Translations under genes and position numbers: made by a program | From: Paratinospora sagittata | Lineage: Eukaryota > Streptophyta > Magnoliopsida > Ranunculales > Menispermaceae | DNA length: 64,000 nucleotides | Reading direction: 5' to 3' | Assembly (NCBI GenBank): GCA_035771175.1 | Contig: CM069598.1 | Location: 13,622,539-13,686,538 of the forward strand | The notes under the pieces: generated by a model | What the model was told of the DNA's origin: nothing | Database searches by the model: none | Seen by the model: the letters and a program-made list of their open reading frames with translations, nothing else | In this document: positions 23,901 through 35,002 of the stretch, piece by piece | How positions within the stretch are numbered: the first letter of the stretch is position 1 | How the letters are laid out: every line of letters starts with the position of its first letter

Positions 23901-24718
23901 CTTAGGTCTTGTTTGGCACGTAGAATTGGATAAGATGAAATTGAATCAAATATGGTCTAAATTTTATATTTAGGTGTAAGGTAAGATGAGATAAAAATAA
24001 TCTTATTTCATCATGTTATTTTGTTCTAAAGGCTGATTTGGCGTACGAGATATAATTATTCTATAGAATTAGATAGGATAAGATTAAATAATTAAAAATT
24101 AAAAAAAATACAAAACTCATTACAATTGGATAAAAATAATCCTTTATTTTAGTCATCACTATTTTATACCATTACAATAGGATAAAATTGAGGATCGGAT
24201 TATTTTTTATTCCATCCGGGTGTCAAACATGAGTTTAGAACTAAAAAAAAATCTCATCTTATCTAATCTCACGCACTAAACAAGCTCCCAAAATAGTGGG
24301 ATAATTCTCTTTTTTTTTGTTACATTTCGCTCTTCTTCTTCTTAGCGTATCCTCTTCTTCTTCTTTCTCATTCTTCCTTCTTTTTAAAAATAAATAAATA
24401 AATAAAATTCATCAACAACCACATTTTTGTAATGGCAAAACCATGGTGGTTTTCCGATCTCAAACCACGGTTTTGCAAAATCGTAAAATCAGAAAACCCT
24501 GATTTGCAATTTCGCAAAATTTGTATTTTTCCTATTTTTTTATTTTTTATGTCATTTAATATTTTTAATTTAATTAAAAAAAATTAATTACTTTTTATTT
24601 TAATCTCAAACATACCATCAAACACGTTATTACTTTATTTTTAATCCTATCTTATTTAATTCAATTCAATCTCATAAAAAAAATCTTATTCTATCTCCTA
24701 CGCCAAATAAGTCCTAAG
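23901..24718. mobile_element. Inverted-repeat DNA transposon, non-autonomous
   Basis: Left end CTTAGGTCTTGTTTGGC and right end GCCAAATAAGTCCTAAG form a 17-bp terminal inverted repeat with two mismatches. A related internal inverted pair (about 24030 ggctgatttggcgtacg and 24275 cgcactaaacaagctcc) suggests one element nested in another. No transposase is seen. It lies immediately left of the point where gypsy coding resumes. Confidence 0.6.
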
Positions 24719-24745
24719 GTGCCAATATAGCATTACTTTTTTTCC

Positions 24746-27700
24746 TTGACTCCTGAAGACAACCAAACTGGGTCAGTGGCCGAAATAAGAACAATTTTTG
24801 GTGAAGATCAGATCGGTACCTCGAACCGGGATATGAAGGCATACGTCCGGGAATCAAGGTCAGAAGTCATGAACCTTGGGTACCGACCTGAGAAACAGAA
24901 GCTGGTCGACTTCGCGATTACCTTCACCAAGGAGGAAGCTCAAGATATACTTCGACCACATGTTGACGCATTAGTAGTCACGATGACTGTGGCCAACTAC
25001 AAAATCCGACGAATGTTGGTCGACAATGGTAGCTTGACAGATATCCTCTACAGGTCACCGTTCGAGAAACTAGGACTGACCAAAGATCAGCTGAGCCTGG
25101 TAGATGTCTCTCTGATCGGCTTCACCGGAAACAACATTATGCCCGAAGGACGGATAACTTTACCAGTAACGACCGGTGACTCTAAGCACAAAATCACGGT
25201 CATGACTAGTTTTTTGGTGGTAAAGTGTCCTACCATCTACAACGCCATCATAGGATGACCACTCCTCAATAACCTGAGGGCGATTGTAACAATCTATCAT
25301 CTGGCTTTGAAGTTCCCAGCAGAGCGAGGCGTCGGAGTGGTACGACGCGGCTAAAAAGAGTCACGAGACTGCTATGTCACGGCTGTAAAGAAGAAGACAA
25401 GACATGAGGAAAGTCTCAAGTCTACAGAGGTGCAACTAATGCTCCTAGAGCATCCAGCCGATTCTGACCTCGATCCCAAGGAAAAGGTGTCAGGGCTCGA
25501 ACCTCAGGATGAATGGGCTGAGGTGCAGATCAATGAAGATCCAACCAGGACTATCAAGGTCGATACGGGAATGAGCCCCTCCCTCACCGGTCACCTGATC
25601 AGCATCTTACGGGAACACAGAGACATTTTTGTCTGGTCCCATGAAGATATGCCTGGAATATTGACCAGAGTGATGGTGCACCGGTTGAACGTCGACCTGG
25701 AGGCAAGGACGGTCCGACAGAAGAAAATGGTTCTCAGCTCTGACCAGGCTCAAGGTCTACTAGAAGAAGTAGACAAGTAATTGATTGTCGGCTTCATCAG
25801 AGAAGTACCTCGATTGGCTGGCCAACGTAGTGATGGTCAAAAAATCTAATGGGAAGTGGAGAACATGCGTTGACTTCACTGATCTGAACAAAGCCTGCTC
25901 GAAAGATAGCTTCAGGCTGCCTCGCATCTACCAGCTAGTGGATGTTACCGCAGGTCACGAGCTGTTGAGCTTCATGGACTCGTATTCATGGTACAATCAG
26001 ATTGTGCTGAGTCGCAGAGATGAAGAGAAGACGACCTTCATTACAGGCTGAGGTCTGTATTGCTACAAGGTAATGCCTTTCGGCCTAAAAAATGTCGGGG
26101 CTACTTATCAGAGGCTGGTCAATAGCATGCTCACGGACAAAATCAGAGTGAACATGAAAGTCTACGTTGATGACATGCTGGTCAAAAGCATTGAGTCGGC
26201 AGCTCATCCTACTGACCTGGAAGAAGTGTTCGCGATTCTAAGGAAGTATCACATGAAGCTCAACCAGGCAAAGTGCACATTCGGAGTGAGCTCTGGTAAA
26301 TTCCTCGGATTCCTCATTAATCAAAGGGGAATCGAAGCCAACCCCAACAATATCCAGGCTCTAATAGACATGCAATCACCTCGAACCGTCAAGGAAGTCC
26401 AGAGGCTCACTGGGTGCGTAGCTGCACTGAGCCGGTTCATCTCTAAGTCCACGAACAAATGCCTTCTGTTGTTTAAGTTAATTAAGAAGAAGGCAGTGGA
26501 ATGGACCCCAGAGTGTTAGAAGGCCTTTCAGGAGCTAAAGGCTTACCGAGATCAAGCTCCTCTTCTATTGAAACCCCTTCAAGGAGAACAACTCTTCCTA
26601 TACCTAGCAGTTTTGGAGTCAATTGTTAGCTCGGCCCTGGTCCGAGAAGAACTAGGAAGCCAGAAGGCGATCTACTACACCAGCACGTCTTTGCTCAACG
26701 CAAAGACGAGATATCCAGAAATTGAGAAATTGGCACTAGCACTCGTTACTTCAGCTCAGAAGTTGAGACCTTACTTCTAGGCCCACACCATAGTCGTTCT
26801 CACCAAACACCCGCTGAGACATGTGCTCCTGTGGCTGGAAACATCCAAACGGTTGACTAAGTGGGCCATCGAGTTGAGTGTATTCGGCATCGAGCACTGA
26901 CCTCGTACAACTATGAAGGGTCAAGCGTTGGCAGATTTTTTGTCTGAGTTCCCTTAGATATCTGGAGAAGCATGGAAGTTGTTCGTCGACGGCTCTTCCT
27001 GCAAGTAGGGATGTGGAGCTAGAATAGTGCTCATCTCCTCTGTAGGTGAGAAACATATGTGTGCTTTTCGCTTAAGTTTTCTAGCCCCCAATAATGAAGC
27101 AGAGTACGAAGCACTTCTAGCTGGCTTGCGACCTGCTCTCAGCTGGGGGTGAAGAAGCTTCACGTCCATTGTGACTCCCAACTCATCGCAGGGCAGGTTA
27201 CTTTAGAGTACCAGGCCATGGTCGACAGAATGCAAGCATATCTGAAAGAAGCACTGGCCCTGCTAGGAATGTTCAAGGAGTATGAACTAACGCAGGTGCC
27301 GAGAAAAGAAAATACCTTGGCCGATGCACTCTTCAAGTTGGCCCCCTCCTCGGAGGTCGAGCTCATGATCCAAGTCTCGGTGGAATTCCTACCCGAAAGA
27401 AGTATCGGAAGACTGAGTACCGACCAAAAAATCGGCACACTGAGCCAGAACCCATCGTGGATGGACCCGATCCAATATTTCATACGAAATGGCAACCTCT
27501 TAGAGGACAAGGTCAAAACAAGGAAATTGCAAAGACAAGCTGCTAGATATTCCATAATAGACGATCAACTTTACTGGTGCAGCTTCTCTATGCCTTATTT
27601 AAGATGCCTGTGGGAGGAACAGGCACAAGTAGTTCTGGAGGAGATTCATGCAGGTGTATGTGGTAACCATTCAGGTGGAATGACTCTCGCATACCAGTTC

Positions 27701-28694
27701 CTTCACCAGGGCTATTATTGGCCAACAATCTACAAAGACACCATAAGGATAGCTCGAAAGTGCGACAGCTGCCAAAAACATGGAACAAAAATTAAAGCTT
27801 GGGCGGAAAATCTTTCTCCAATGCAGGGCCCATGGCCTTTTGCTCAGTGGGGGGTGGACCTGATAGGACCTCTACCGACCTGTAAAGGTCAGGTCAAGTT
27901 TGCAATTGTAATGTGTTGACTATTTTACCAAGTGGGTAGAGGCCGAACATCTAGCAACAATTACTGAGCAGAAGACCACGCGCTTCATTTGGCAATCGAT
28001 TGTGTGGCGTTTTGGTGTCTCGTACGCCACCATATCCGATAACGGCAAACAATTCGACAATGCAAGGTTATGATTATTCTGTAAAGACCTCGATATTCAG
28101 CATTTCTTTTCTACTCCAGCCCATCCTCAAGCTAATGGTCAGGTAGAAGCCGTGAGCAAGATTATCAAGCACACACTAAAGGCCAAGCTCGAGGAAAAGA
28201 AAAGAATGTGGGCTGAGGACATGCCTCAAGTCCGTTGGTCATACCGCACCCCCTCCCGAACAGCCACAGGAGAAACACCATTCTCCTTAGCGTTTGAAAT
28301 GGAGGCCATCATTCCAATGGAAGTCGGGATACCTTCCTTGAGGATGTCTTACTTTGAAGAAGCCAGGAACATGGAAGCTCAGCACACCGACTTAAATCTT
28401 CTTGAAGAAAGAAGGGAACAGGCACAACTCAAGCTAACGACATACCAGCAGAGGATCTCGAAGTACTACAACGCCAAGGTGAAGCATAGAAGCTTCAAAG
28501 TTGGTGACCTAGTGTTAAGGAAGGTCAAGCTAAACACGCGTGAGCCTGGAGCAGATGCCCTCAGTCCCAACTGGAAAGGGTTTTACAATATCACAACAAT
28601 ACTTCGCACGGGGGTGTACGAGCTAGAAGATCTGACTGGGAGAAGAATTCCTAAGCCAGGAACTGTCGAGCACCTTAAGAAGTATTACCAGTAG
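24746..28694 (+). pseudogene. Gypsy pol: protease, RT, RNase H, integrase (broken)
   Basis: Plus-strand pol in the Ty3/gypsy order. Protease near 25005-25060 (MLVDNGSLTDILY). RT at 25800-26520 with VDFTDLNKA, MPFGLKN and the catalytic YVDD (about 26164). RNase H at 26960-27340 (FVDGSS, NNEAEYEALLAGL, HCDSQL, ENTLADAL). Integrase at 27640-28260: an HHCC-type zinc finger (CGNHSGG...CDSCQKH), then DLIGP, ISDNG and VEA for the D-D-E triad. The C-terminal integrase part follows to 28694. Stops or frameshifts occur at about 25258, 25353, 25780, 26051, 26518, 26778, 26898, 26955, 27008, 27150 and 27918-28150, so no polyprotein can be made. Confidence 0.9.
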
Positions 28695-29395
28695 GCTTTA
28701 GCAGTAGTAGTAGCAATTCAGTAGCTATGTTACAGTATTTGCCGAGGTGTTGGTTGCCTCTAAATTTATTTTTAGCTTTCTACAAGTGTTTGTTCGAGAT
28801 TTTTTTACAATAACCAGGAGTTTTCCTTCTACAAATATGGGTCTGCGATCTACAATTAAAAGTGTATTGGGACTACCGACCAGATCAAAAGCCACCGATT
28901 GTGTGCCTTGGGGGTACCAAGCTCTAGCTACGTACCTACTGAGAAGATGACCATGGTCAAAAGTGCCTTAGGATATTGCCCCAGAAGGGTAGATACTACC
29001 GAGAAGAGGGGTCAATGACCCTTGAAGTGCCTTAGAGCGACGATCGAACCGCTACCGAGAAGAGAACCTAACTGTTCAGAGCGCAAAAAGGAGTCAAACG
29101 CTGCCTATAAACCTCATTCTGCAATGAAAACTTAAAGAAATTAAGTAAAGAGGTGGGCAGAAAAGAGATCCACCGACCACATGACCCAGTAAATACTTAG
29201 AGAAATTAAGTAAAGAAATCTGCACAAAACGAAGACAAACTCCTTGGAAAAAGCTAAGTACAAACGAGTGCAAGAAGATCAGGTCCAAGCAAAAATGGAC
29301 ATTTCATTAATACGGAAGCAGAGTACAAAGAGGAACAAGAGATTACTGGGGCACATAGGCCTCTTACAAAAAATAAGGCCGAGACTAAAAGAGAT
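28695..29395. other. Gypsy spacer between pol and the antisense gene
   Basis: No gene is seen. It contains repeated wording such as taccgagaagag (about 28936, 28997, 29053) and agtgcctta, probably a diverged tandem array with a unit of about 60 bp. It lies between the plus-strand end of pol and the minus-strand stop of the antisense gene. Confidence 0.5.
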
Positions 29396-29398
29396 CAT

Positions 29399-31646
29399 CT
29401 ACGACTCTGGACCAATCGAACGGTGCAGGATCTCAGTCAAATTGACTGGCTCGTCGTCATCGTCAGCTCGACGTGTCTCCTCCTTGAAGTCGACAGTTTG
29501 AGGCTGCTCAGACGATGTCCTCGGAACCACTGATGTAGCACCTTGGTCTTCAGCCTCGACCTCCTCCTCCAAAACCTCTCCACCTGTCGATCTAGCCCAC
29601 CCGTCGAAGCCCTTCCAATCTACCAAGTCGCCAAAGAACTCCTTCAGATCAGCTCGCTAGACCGTTATTGCCTTGACGCATGATTAATCCACTCGGGCCT
29701 GGCAGTGTTTTTCGACTTGAGTCTCGACGGTGGCCCGGTACTTGGTCAGTTCATCCTGGACTGACTCTACTTCCACCTCCTTAAGCTTCAGTTGCTTGAT
29801 CTCATCATCTCGAGCTACAACCTTGGCTTCCCAGATTACCGAGGTAGTCTGGGCCTCCTTCACCGCGTCTTGAAATTTAACGTAGTGGTTCTTGATGCAG
29901 CGGAGGTTGTATATGTGCTAGGCAACAACCTTCAAAAGGCAAAAAGAATAAGTCAGGATCACAGAAGAACAACACATCGGCAATAAGACAAATTAAATAG
30001 GCAGACTCACCTCCACTGACTTCATAAAGGCATCAGCCATGCCCTCAAACATTTTTTTCGTCCTTCATCACTATTGAGAAGGCATTAGGGACACCGACCT
30101 GGTAGTTGTTGATGTTCAGGTTGATGTCCCCAATTTTGGTTACGATGCGGTCATCTTTTCCAAGATTTGCCTTCTTAGAAGCCCCATGGTCGGTAGGGGT
30201 AGTGGACTTCGATTTGGTACCCACCGACCTAGTCTTCCAAGCAGGAATAATCACCTGCTCAAAGAAAGACATATGGGCTTTTCCCTTCAAGGCTAGAGTC
30301 TTTTTTGGGGCACTGCTCGATGATCTACCTGCAGGCCCCTGAGCGGCAGCTGCTCGCTCAGCAGACATGTCCTTTAGCATGGATGGGTCGATAGTATACC
30401 AACCAGCAACACCTCTTTTCGGCGCCATCTCCTCGAACCTGTCTATTTTTCTCTTCTTCCCTTTCTTGGTGGAAGAACTGGGAGCAGAAAAACCTGCATT
30501 ATTAACTCAATGTCTTAGCTCGAAAACTACAAAACTGATCAGGACAAAATCAACACATAATTAGTTAAACTTACATCCTGAGAAGACTTTCTGTTGTTTG
30601 ATAATACCAGCTTAGTATAGCTTCTCGGGAGTTAAAATTACTTTGTACCGCCGCTCTATAAAGGGTAACCGATAAATTTCGTCAACACAAGATAAGTTAA
30701 ATTTTTCATCCCTACTCGATTTTTCCTAAGTACCTATAAAAAAACAGCAAAAAATATGAGTCTCTACCGAGTAAGAATAAGATAAGAAATAAAGATAAGG
30801 TATGGAGGAAAGCTCGGTACCTAGTTTCCCGAAAGTGGTCGGTACGCAAGCTTCCTCCGCCCAAGGCCCCAATACAAAAAAGCGCTTGTCTTTCCAGGAT
30901 TTATTAGAAGTAGGGTTCTCGGTGATCAGGGGTTGGCCTTTCTCGGCACCCTGATGAGCCGACGCATAATACCACCCGCTACATCTCTGGTGGGATTTTA
31001 TTCGGTACATGAGGGCAAAGTCTTGAAAGTCAAATTTTTGCCACTTTCTCTCCTTCCAAAGCACAAGGCAGCTAAGAATAGCCTTCCACACATTGGGATT
31101 GAGCTGAGCAGGGCCAACCCTTATATGGTCAAGTAGGCGACATGTTGATATCTCGAGAGGCAAGGTCAATCCATCCTCAAAGAGGATGGTGTACAGGGCA
31201 ACCTCTCCTCTATTAGGGTGTCTGGCTCGGTCCCCAAGAGCAGGTGCCCTCAACCCATTATGATTGGGTATACCGACCTCCTTCCTCAACTAAGCAAGGT
31301 GATGCTCCTTTATTTTGGACGGGATGTGATCTTCCGAGTAAAAAATCTCACCTACCCCGGTGTCTTCAGGCTCAGGGGATACGTGTACCCAACCTAATGT
31401 ACTAGGTTCGGTAATACCTAGCCTACTCTGGGATCTATCCACTAAAAAAGGTGCAACATCAAGCACCTCCTCATCCCCTTTGATCTCCTTGAAGTCCTCG
31501 GATGAAGATAGGACTACTGTACTCCCTCCGACCTGGGGGTCAGCCCTAACTCCTTCATCTGGGAAGAGGTCCTCGTAGGGGACTTCCATAAAGGATGAAG
31601 AGGAAGCTCTCTGGTCGGTAAGGGGATCTACGCTAGAGGAAGCCAT
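29399..31646 (-). pseudogene. Antisense gene (aORF) of the Tat-lineage element
   Basis: Minus strand, opposite to pol. First exon 31646 to about 30830: starts MASSSVDPLTDQ, reads IPSKIKEHHLA, one in-frame TAG at about 31289, then LRKEVGIPNHNGLRAP, LYTILFEDGLTLPL and KSWKDKRFFVLGPW. This is the pattern of the 'putative plant transposon protein' encoded antisense in Tat-type elements. A Lys-rich exon follows at about 30500-30045 (MAPKRGVAGWYTID). A last exon at about 29890-29399 has a heptad-like stretch and an acidic Ser/Glu tail. Short introns are likely, but splice sites could not all be fixed. Function is unknown in the family. At least two further stops in the last exon make this copy inactive. 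Confidence 0.7.
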
Positions 31647-31818
31647 CTAAACAACCTAGGGGTTATACCTACATACTACATACTACCAAGCAGAAAGACA
31701 AAGGAAAAACTCGTAGTAAGGAGTTACAGCGCAAGAGTCGAAAACCAGAATAATCGAGCAAGCGATTACTGGTCTCTTAGAGCACAATTGATGAATAGAA
31801 AAAAAATGGCCAGCTCTC

Positions 31819-31826
31819 TATTTATA
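31819..31826 (-). promoter_or_regulatory. TATA box of the antisense gene
   Basis: The minus strand reads TATAAATA within ctataaatagag, about 170 bp upstream of the antisense start codon at 31646. This fits a separate antisense promoter inside the element. It is a sequence match only. Confidence 0.5.
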
Positions 31827-32039
31827 GGTAAACGACCTGTAAGGCGTAATTAGTAGCACGAATCCCTAAGCAAAATCAATGGTCCATAGTTAAAGGACGT
31901 GTAGCGTATGTCGTGCTATCAGGCGGCGCACGTCCGCGCAGTTTTCAGAGCACAATTGTCACAAGCATTAAATGGCTCGGTATTTGGCGTTGGATCTAAC
32001 ATCCAAGCAATTAGTCTTGCTCGAAGCTTGAGGGGTAAC

Positions 32040-32908
32040 TATTGGACCATATACAGAGCATAAGACACGTCAACCATCTTAATCTGACCTAGTAAGACGT
32101 AGCACATGTCAGGTAGGTATACCGACCTATTATGTTCTTGACAGGCGAGACAGATTTGCCTAATCGAGCACGCAGCCCGAGCCCTTGGTTTGTACTACCG
32201 ACCATATGAACGTTACAATCACAATGGATGGCAGGTTGACAATAAAAGGTCTGCATAGCAGATCCGTGTGCAGGTTCAATGATTACCGACCACTATATGG
32301 CGACCATATGATAGTCCAAATCTTTGTTATCAAGCCGCTGTAAGGAGAGACTATAGATCGGCATACCGACCTGAAATGATCTCTGACTCCGGAACAGATA
32401 ATGATGGAATGCCCGATCAGATAGGAATAGGGCGTGATCCATTGCAACAAGTTCGGAATTGACTCCTAATCTGACTCTGATAAGGCCACATACCCTACTA
32501 GTTCGACTAGAAGGCTAGTAAGTCGTCCTAATCCTATGGGGATCTAACCAAATCCTACTAGGAATCAGATATGCACTCCCAGTACAAGTTGAATTTTTGA
32601 TTCTACAACAACACTACGACAAGGCCAAAGACCTCAAGCCCTCTTTATAAAAAGACCACAACCCCTAAGGGGGAGGTAAGCAACTCTTAGCCATTCTCGA
32701 CTGAGTTCAGTATTACGCAGTTCTGAACTAACTTAGATGTCGGAGGATTTTTGGCTGACACCACACCTCACGATAGCCTATTCTCTCTTGTTTCAACCCT
32801 TTCAGATAACCAACCTCCGGCAATTTCACCAGCACTCCGACGAGTTTCAGATCAACATCTTCCTTCCACCTCATCGTATACTGGTGTTGGTCAAATCTTG
32901 CACCAACA
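32040..32908 (+). repeat. 3' LTR of the gypsy element
   Basis: 869 bp, colinear with the 5' LTR. It begins TATTGGACC where the 5' copy has TGTTGGACC and ends CACCAACA, followed by the duplicated TCTTT. A purine-rich tract (ttgaggggtaac) precedes it. A TATA box is at about 32645. Confidence 0.85.
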
Positions 32909-33879
32909 TCTTTCATAAGAATATATTGCTTCTAATAGGTGATCATGGGGTGTAACTTGCTTCTATGCATGTGGTGGAACTTGCTTCCATGCTCTGCATA
33001 TGGAATGGTAAGCCTGTATATCATCTTATATGTCAATCTTCTTATTGAAACCTAATTAAATCCTTCAGGTTCTATTTGTTTTGCTTTAGCTAACTGAAAG
33101 AGAGAACCACAAAAACTAACAAACCTGCCAGATAGTGTAGAGATGAGATTATAAGCGAAAGCTTTGCACGTAAATACCTAGTTCTGAAACCGCCAACCTT
33201 AGATAGAGATCTTGTCCAACATCTGTGTACTCTCTAATGTCAATTAGATCTCCGAACCACAACACACAACCACTGCCTTCTCCCCTGATATCTAAATTAG
33301 CATAAGCTGAGTAGGAACAGTTCTTCAGGCATTCCATCTTGCATTCATTAGGGCTCATGTTCTTATTGACCCACGAGTACGTCGTGTCCGCAACTTCACA
33401 GATTCTATCTTCAAAAACCCATCTCCTTTCTGACAATCCAAACTTGTTCTCCTTCTGCACCCATTGGACCAATCAAGCCTCTTCCAATCTTGTGGCAATT
33501 TCGGCACAAATCCCTTTAAACACTTGCAAACAACTCCATTTCTCATGTCATAAATACCACAAACACTGCAAAGACCATAGAGTTCACATTGATCTGTCTG
33601 CGTTGTTAGTGTTAGAATCCACTGGTGGCTTCCACTGCTCCATTAGAATCGCCGAAAAAACCCTGTGGGATCTAATACAAACCTTTTGATTATTGAAATT
33701 TTGTTCGATTCAAATGCAAAGTACAATTCTTTGTCATTGGAGACGAAAGTTGGTTGGAAGATGGGGGCGTTCCTTAGCTTAGGAGTGCCACTAAATTGAA
33801 TCTCAGCCCATGGCGTGGATCGAAACTGCTCCACGAATCCATTCCTTAGAACCATTTCAGGAAATCCACGACGATCCAA

Positions 33880-34968
33880 TGTTGGGTTGGGTTTCCCTCT
33901 CATGTGAGGATAGCCCATTATCACCAAGCCCAACTTGTAGTTTGGTGAATGAGTATCATAAAAACCCTAAGAAGCAAAGGGGAAAGGGTGGTAGCCATTT
34001 TTGTGAGAGAGAGAGTGAAAAAAAAGAAGAGAAAAGAAGAAGTGGTTTTTTTTTTGGGGAGAAAATGTCTTTGCAGCGTTTTCATCAAAGGTTTAGATCT
34101 CTTAGATCTGTGGTCGGATCAAGCTAAGATTTTCACTTCTTGTTTGTATCTGGTTGTTCTTTATTTTGTTGGTGAAGATCGTGAACGGAGCATTCTGCTG
34201 AGAGTTACAATCCTCAAAACACGGTTGTTCGGAATCACAAGTCTTGCTCAGTTTTGATCAAACGTTCGGATATCTCATTTTCACCGTTGGATCGAGTTTA
34301 AACTTCATCAGTAAGTTTAAAATTGGCTCTTCTACATTCTGTTCGGTTAAGATGTTGAATGGTGGTGTTTTTTACATGATATGAGCATCTGAGTGAAAGT
34401 GATTGTAGCAGGGAAGGGAGAAACGTCTGGTTTGAGCCGTCCTCATCAAATAGCCATATCTTCTTCATCCACCATCCGATTGGCCTGAGATTCTGATAGA
34501 GGATTCTTCTCTTGAGGCTTCTGAATCTGACCGGTCGATTTGGCGATTAGTTCTTTCCAGTGACATTTTGCCGAAATCGAACAGAACACTAAATTGGTAA
34601 ATTCTTTATTCCTTCTTTTGATTGTTGATTTGGAATGTGTATGATACCAAGTATATGTTACTTGATGTTTGCTACCATTTGCTATCCTTGTTGATGTTGG
34701 GATAGTGTGTGTACTCTCTCATATTTACACATAGTCGAGATTTTGTTGGATTACGGTTTCGTGGTGTTTACTTCTCACATTGAGAAGGTTTTCCACTTTA
34801 AAAATTCTGGTGCATGCTTGTGGTTGATTATTGTTGCTAGTGTTGCCTTTGATAGCATATATATTGTGGTTGCATTGTGCTGGTTTCTTGCGGTTTCCTA
34901 TTAGATCCATACACGAAAGGGCGAGAGATTTGGGTGAATTTTCGCTGTGTGTCGCTTCTCTCCCAACA
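33880..34968 (+). repeat. 5' LTR of the copia element
   Basis: Starts TGTTGGGTTGGG, ends CTCCCAACA. It contains repeated phrases of the type tttgatcaaac-gtt-ggatatctc and catccg(a)ttgg(c)ctgaaatt that also occur in other LTRs of this window. Confidence 0.9.
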
Positions 34969-34971
34969 AAG

Positions 34972-34986
34972 TGGTATCAGAGCTTG
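34972..34986 (+). promoter_or_regulatory. Primer-binding site (initiator tRNA-Met type)
   Basis: TGGTATCAGAGC lies three bases after the 5' LTR, the standard copia primer-binding site complementary to the 3' end of initiator methionine tRNA. Confidence 0.9.
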
Positions 34987-35002
34987 ATTCATAATTCTTG
35001 TT

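Larger units (their letters stand above)
10086..24735. other. 14.6-kb non-retroviral segment inside the gypsy gag
   Basis: This block separates the gypsy gag from its protease. In order it holds AT-rich sequence without a gene (10086-11058), SRK-A kinase exons, LINE-3, an LTR fragment, SRK-B with its promoter, and a MITE ending at 24718. The SRK genes keep their introns, so it was not carried as spliced cDNA. The junctions are placed where gag homology stops and restarts. No target duplication is obvious, and about 150 residues of gag appear to be missing between the flanks. Confidence 0.65.
8753..32908 (+). mobile_element. Ty3/gypsy (Tat-lineage) retrotransposon with a 14.6-kb genomic insert
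   Basis: Two LTRs (8753-9629 and 32040-32908) bound the unit, and the flanks carry the same pentamer TCTTT at 8748-8752 and 32909-32913. Both LTRs therefore belong to one integration into intron 1 of SRK-C. Coding order is plus strand: gag remnant (9708-10085), protease, RT, RNase H, integrase (24746-28694), then an antisense gene (29399-31646). The antisense gene and the primer-binding site type point to the Tat lineage. LTR divergence is roughly one base in ten by eye, so it is old. Gag is split by the segment 10086-24735, which carries SRK A and B. Confidence 0.85.

Noticed and set aside
23779..23973. Plus-strand open frame upstream of SRK-B
   Set aside because: 64 codons, no motif, and it overlaps the left end of a MITE.
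10086..24735. The SRK-bearing block as a Helitron or Pack-MULE cargo
   Set aside because: No convincing 5' TC/3' CTRR-hairpin ends or long Mutator-type inverted repeats with 9-bp duplications were seen at the junctions.
26751..27555. Minus-strand open frames opposite the gypsy RNase H and integrase
   Set aside because: They are shadows of the plus-strand pol; no conserved motif.
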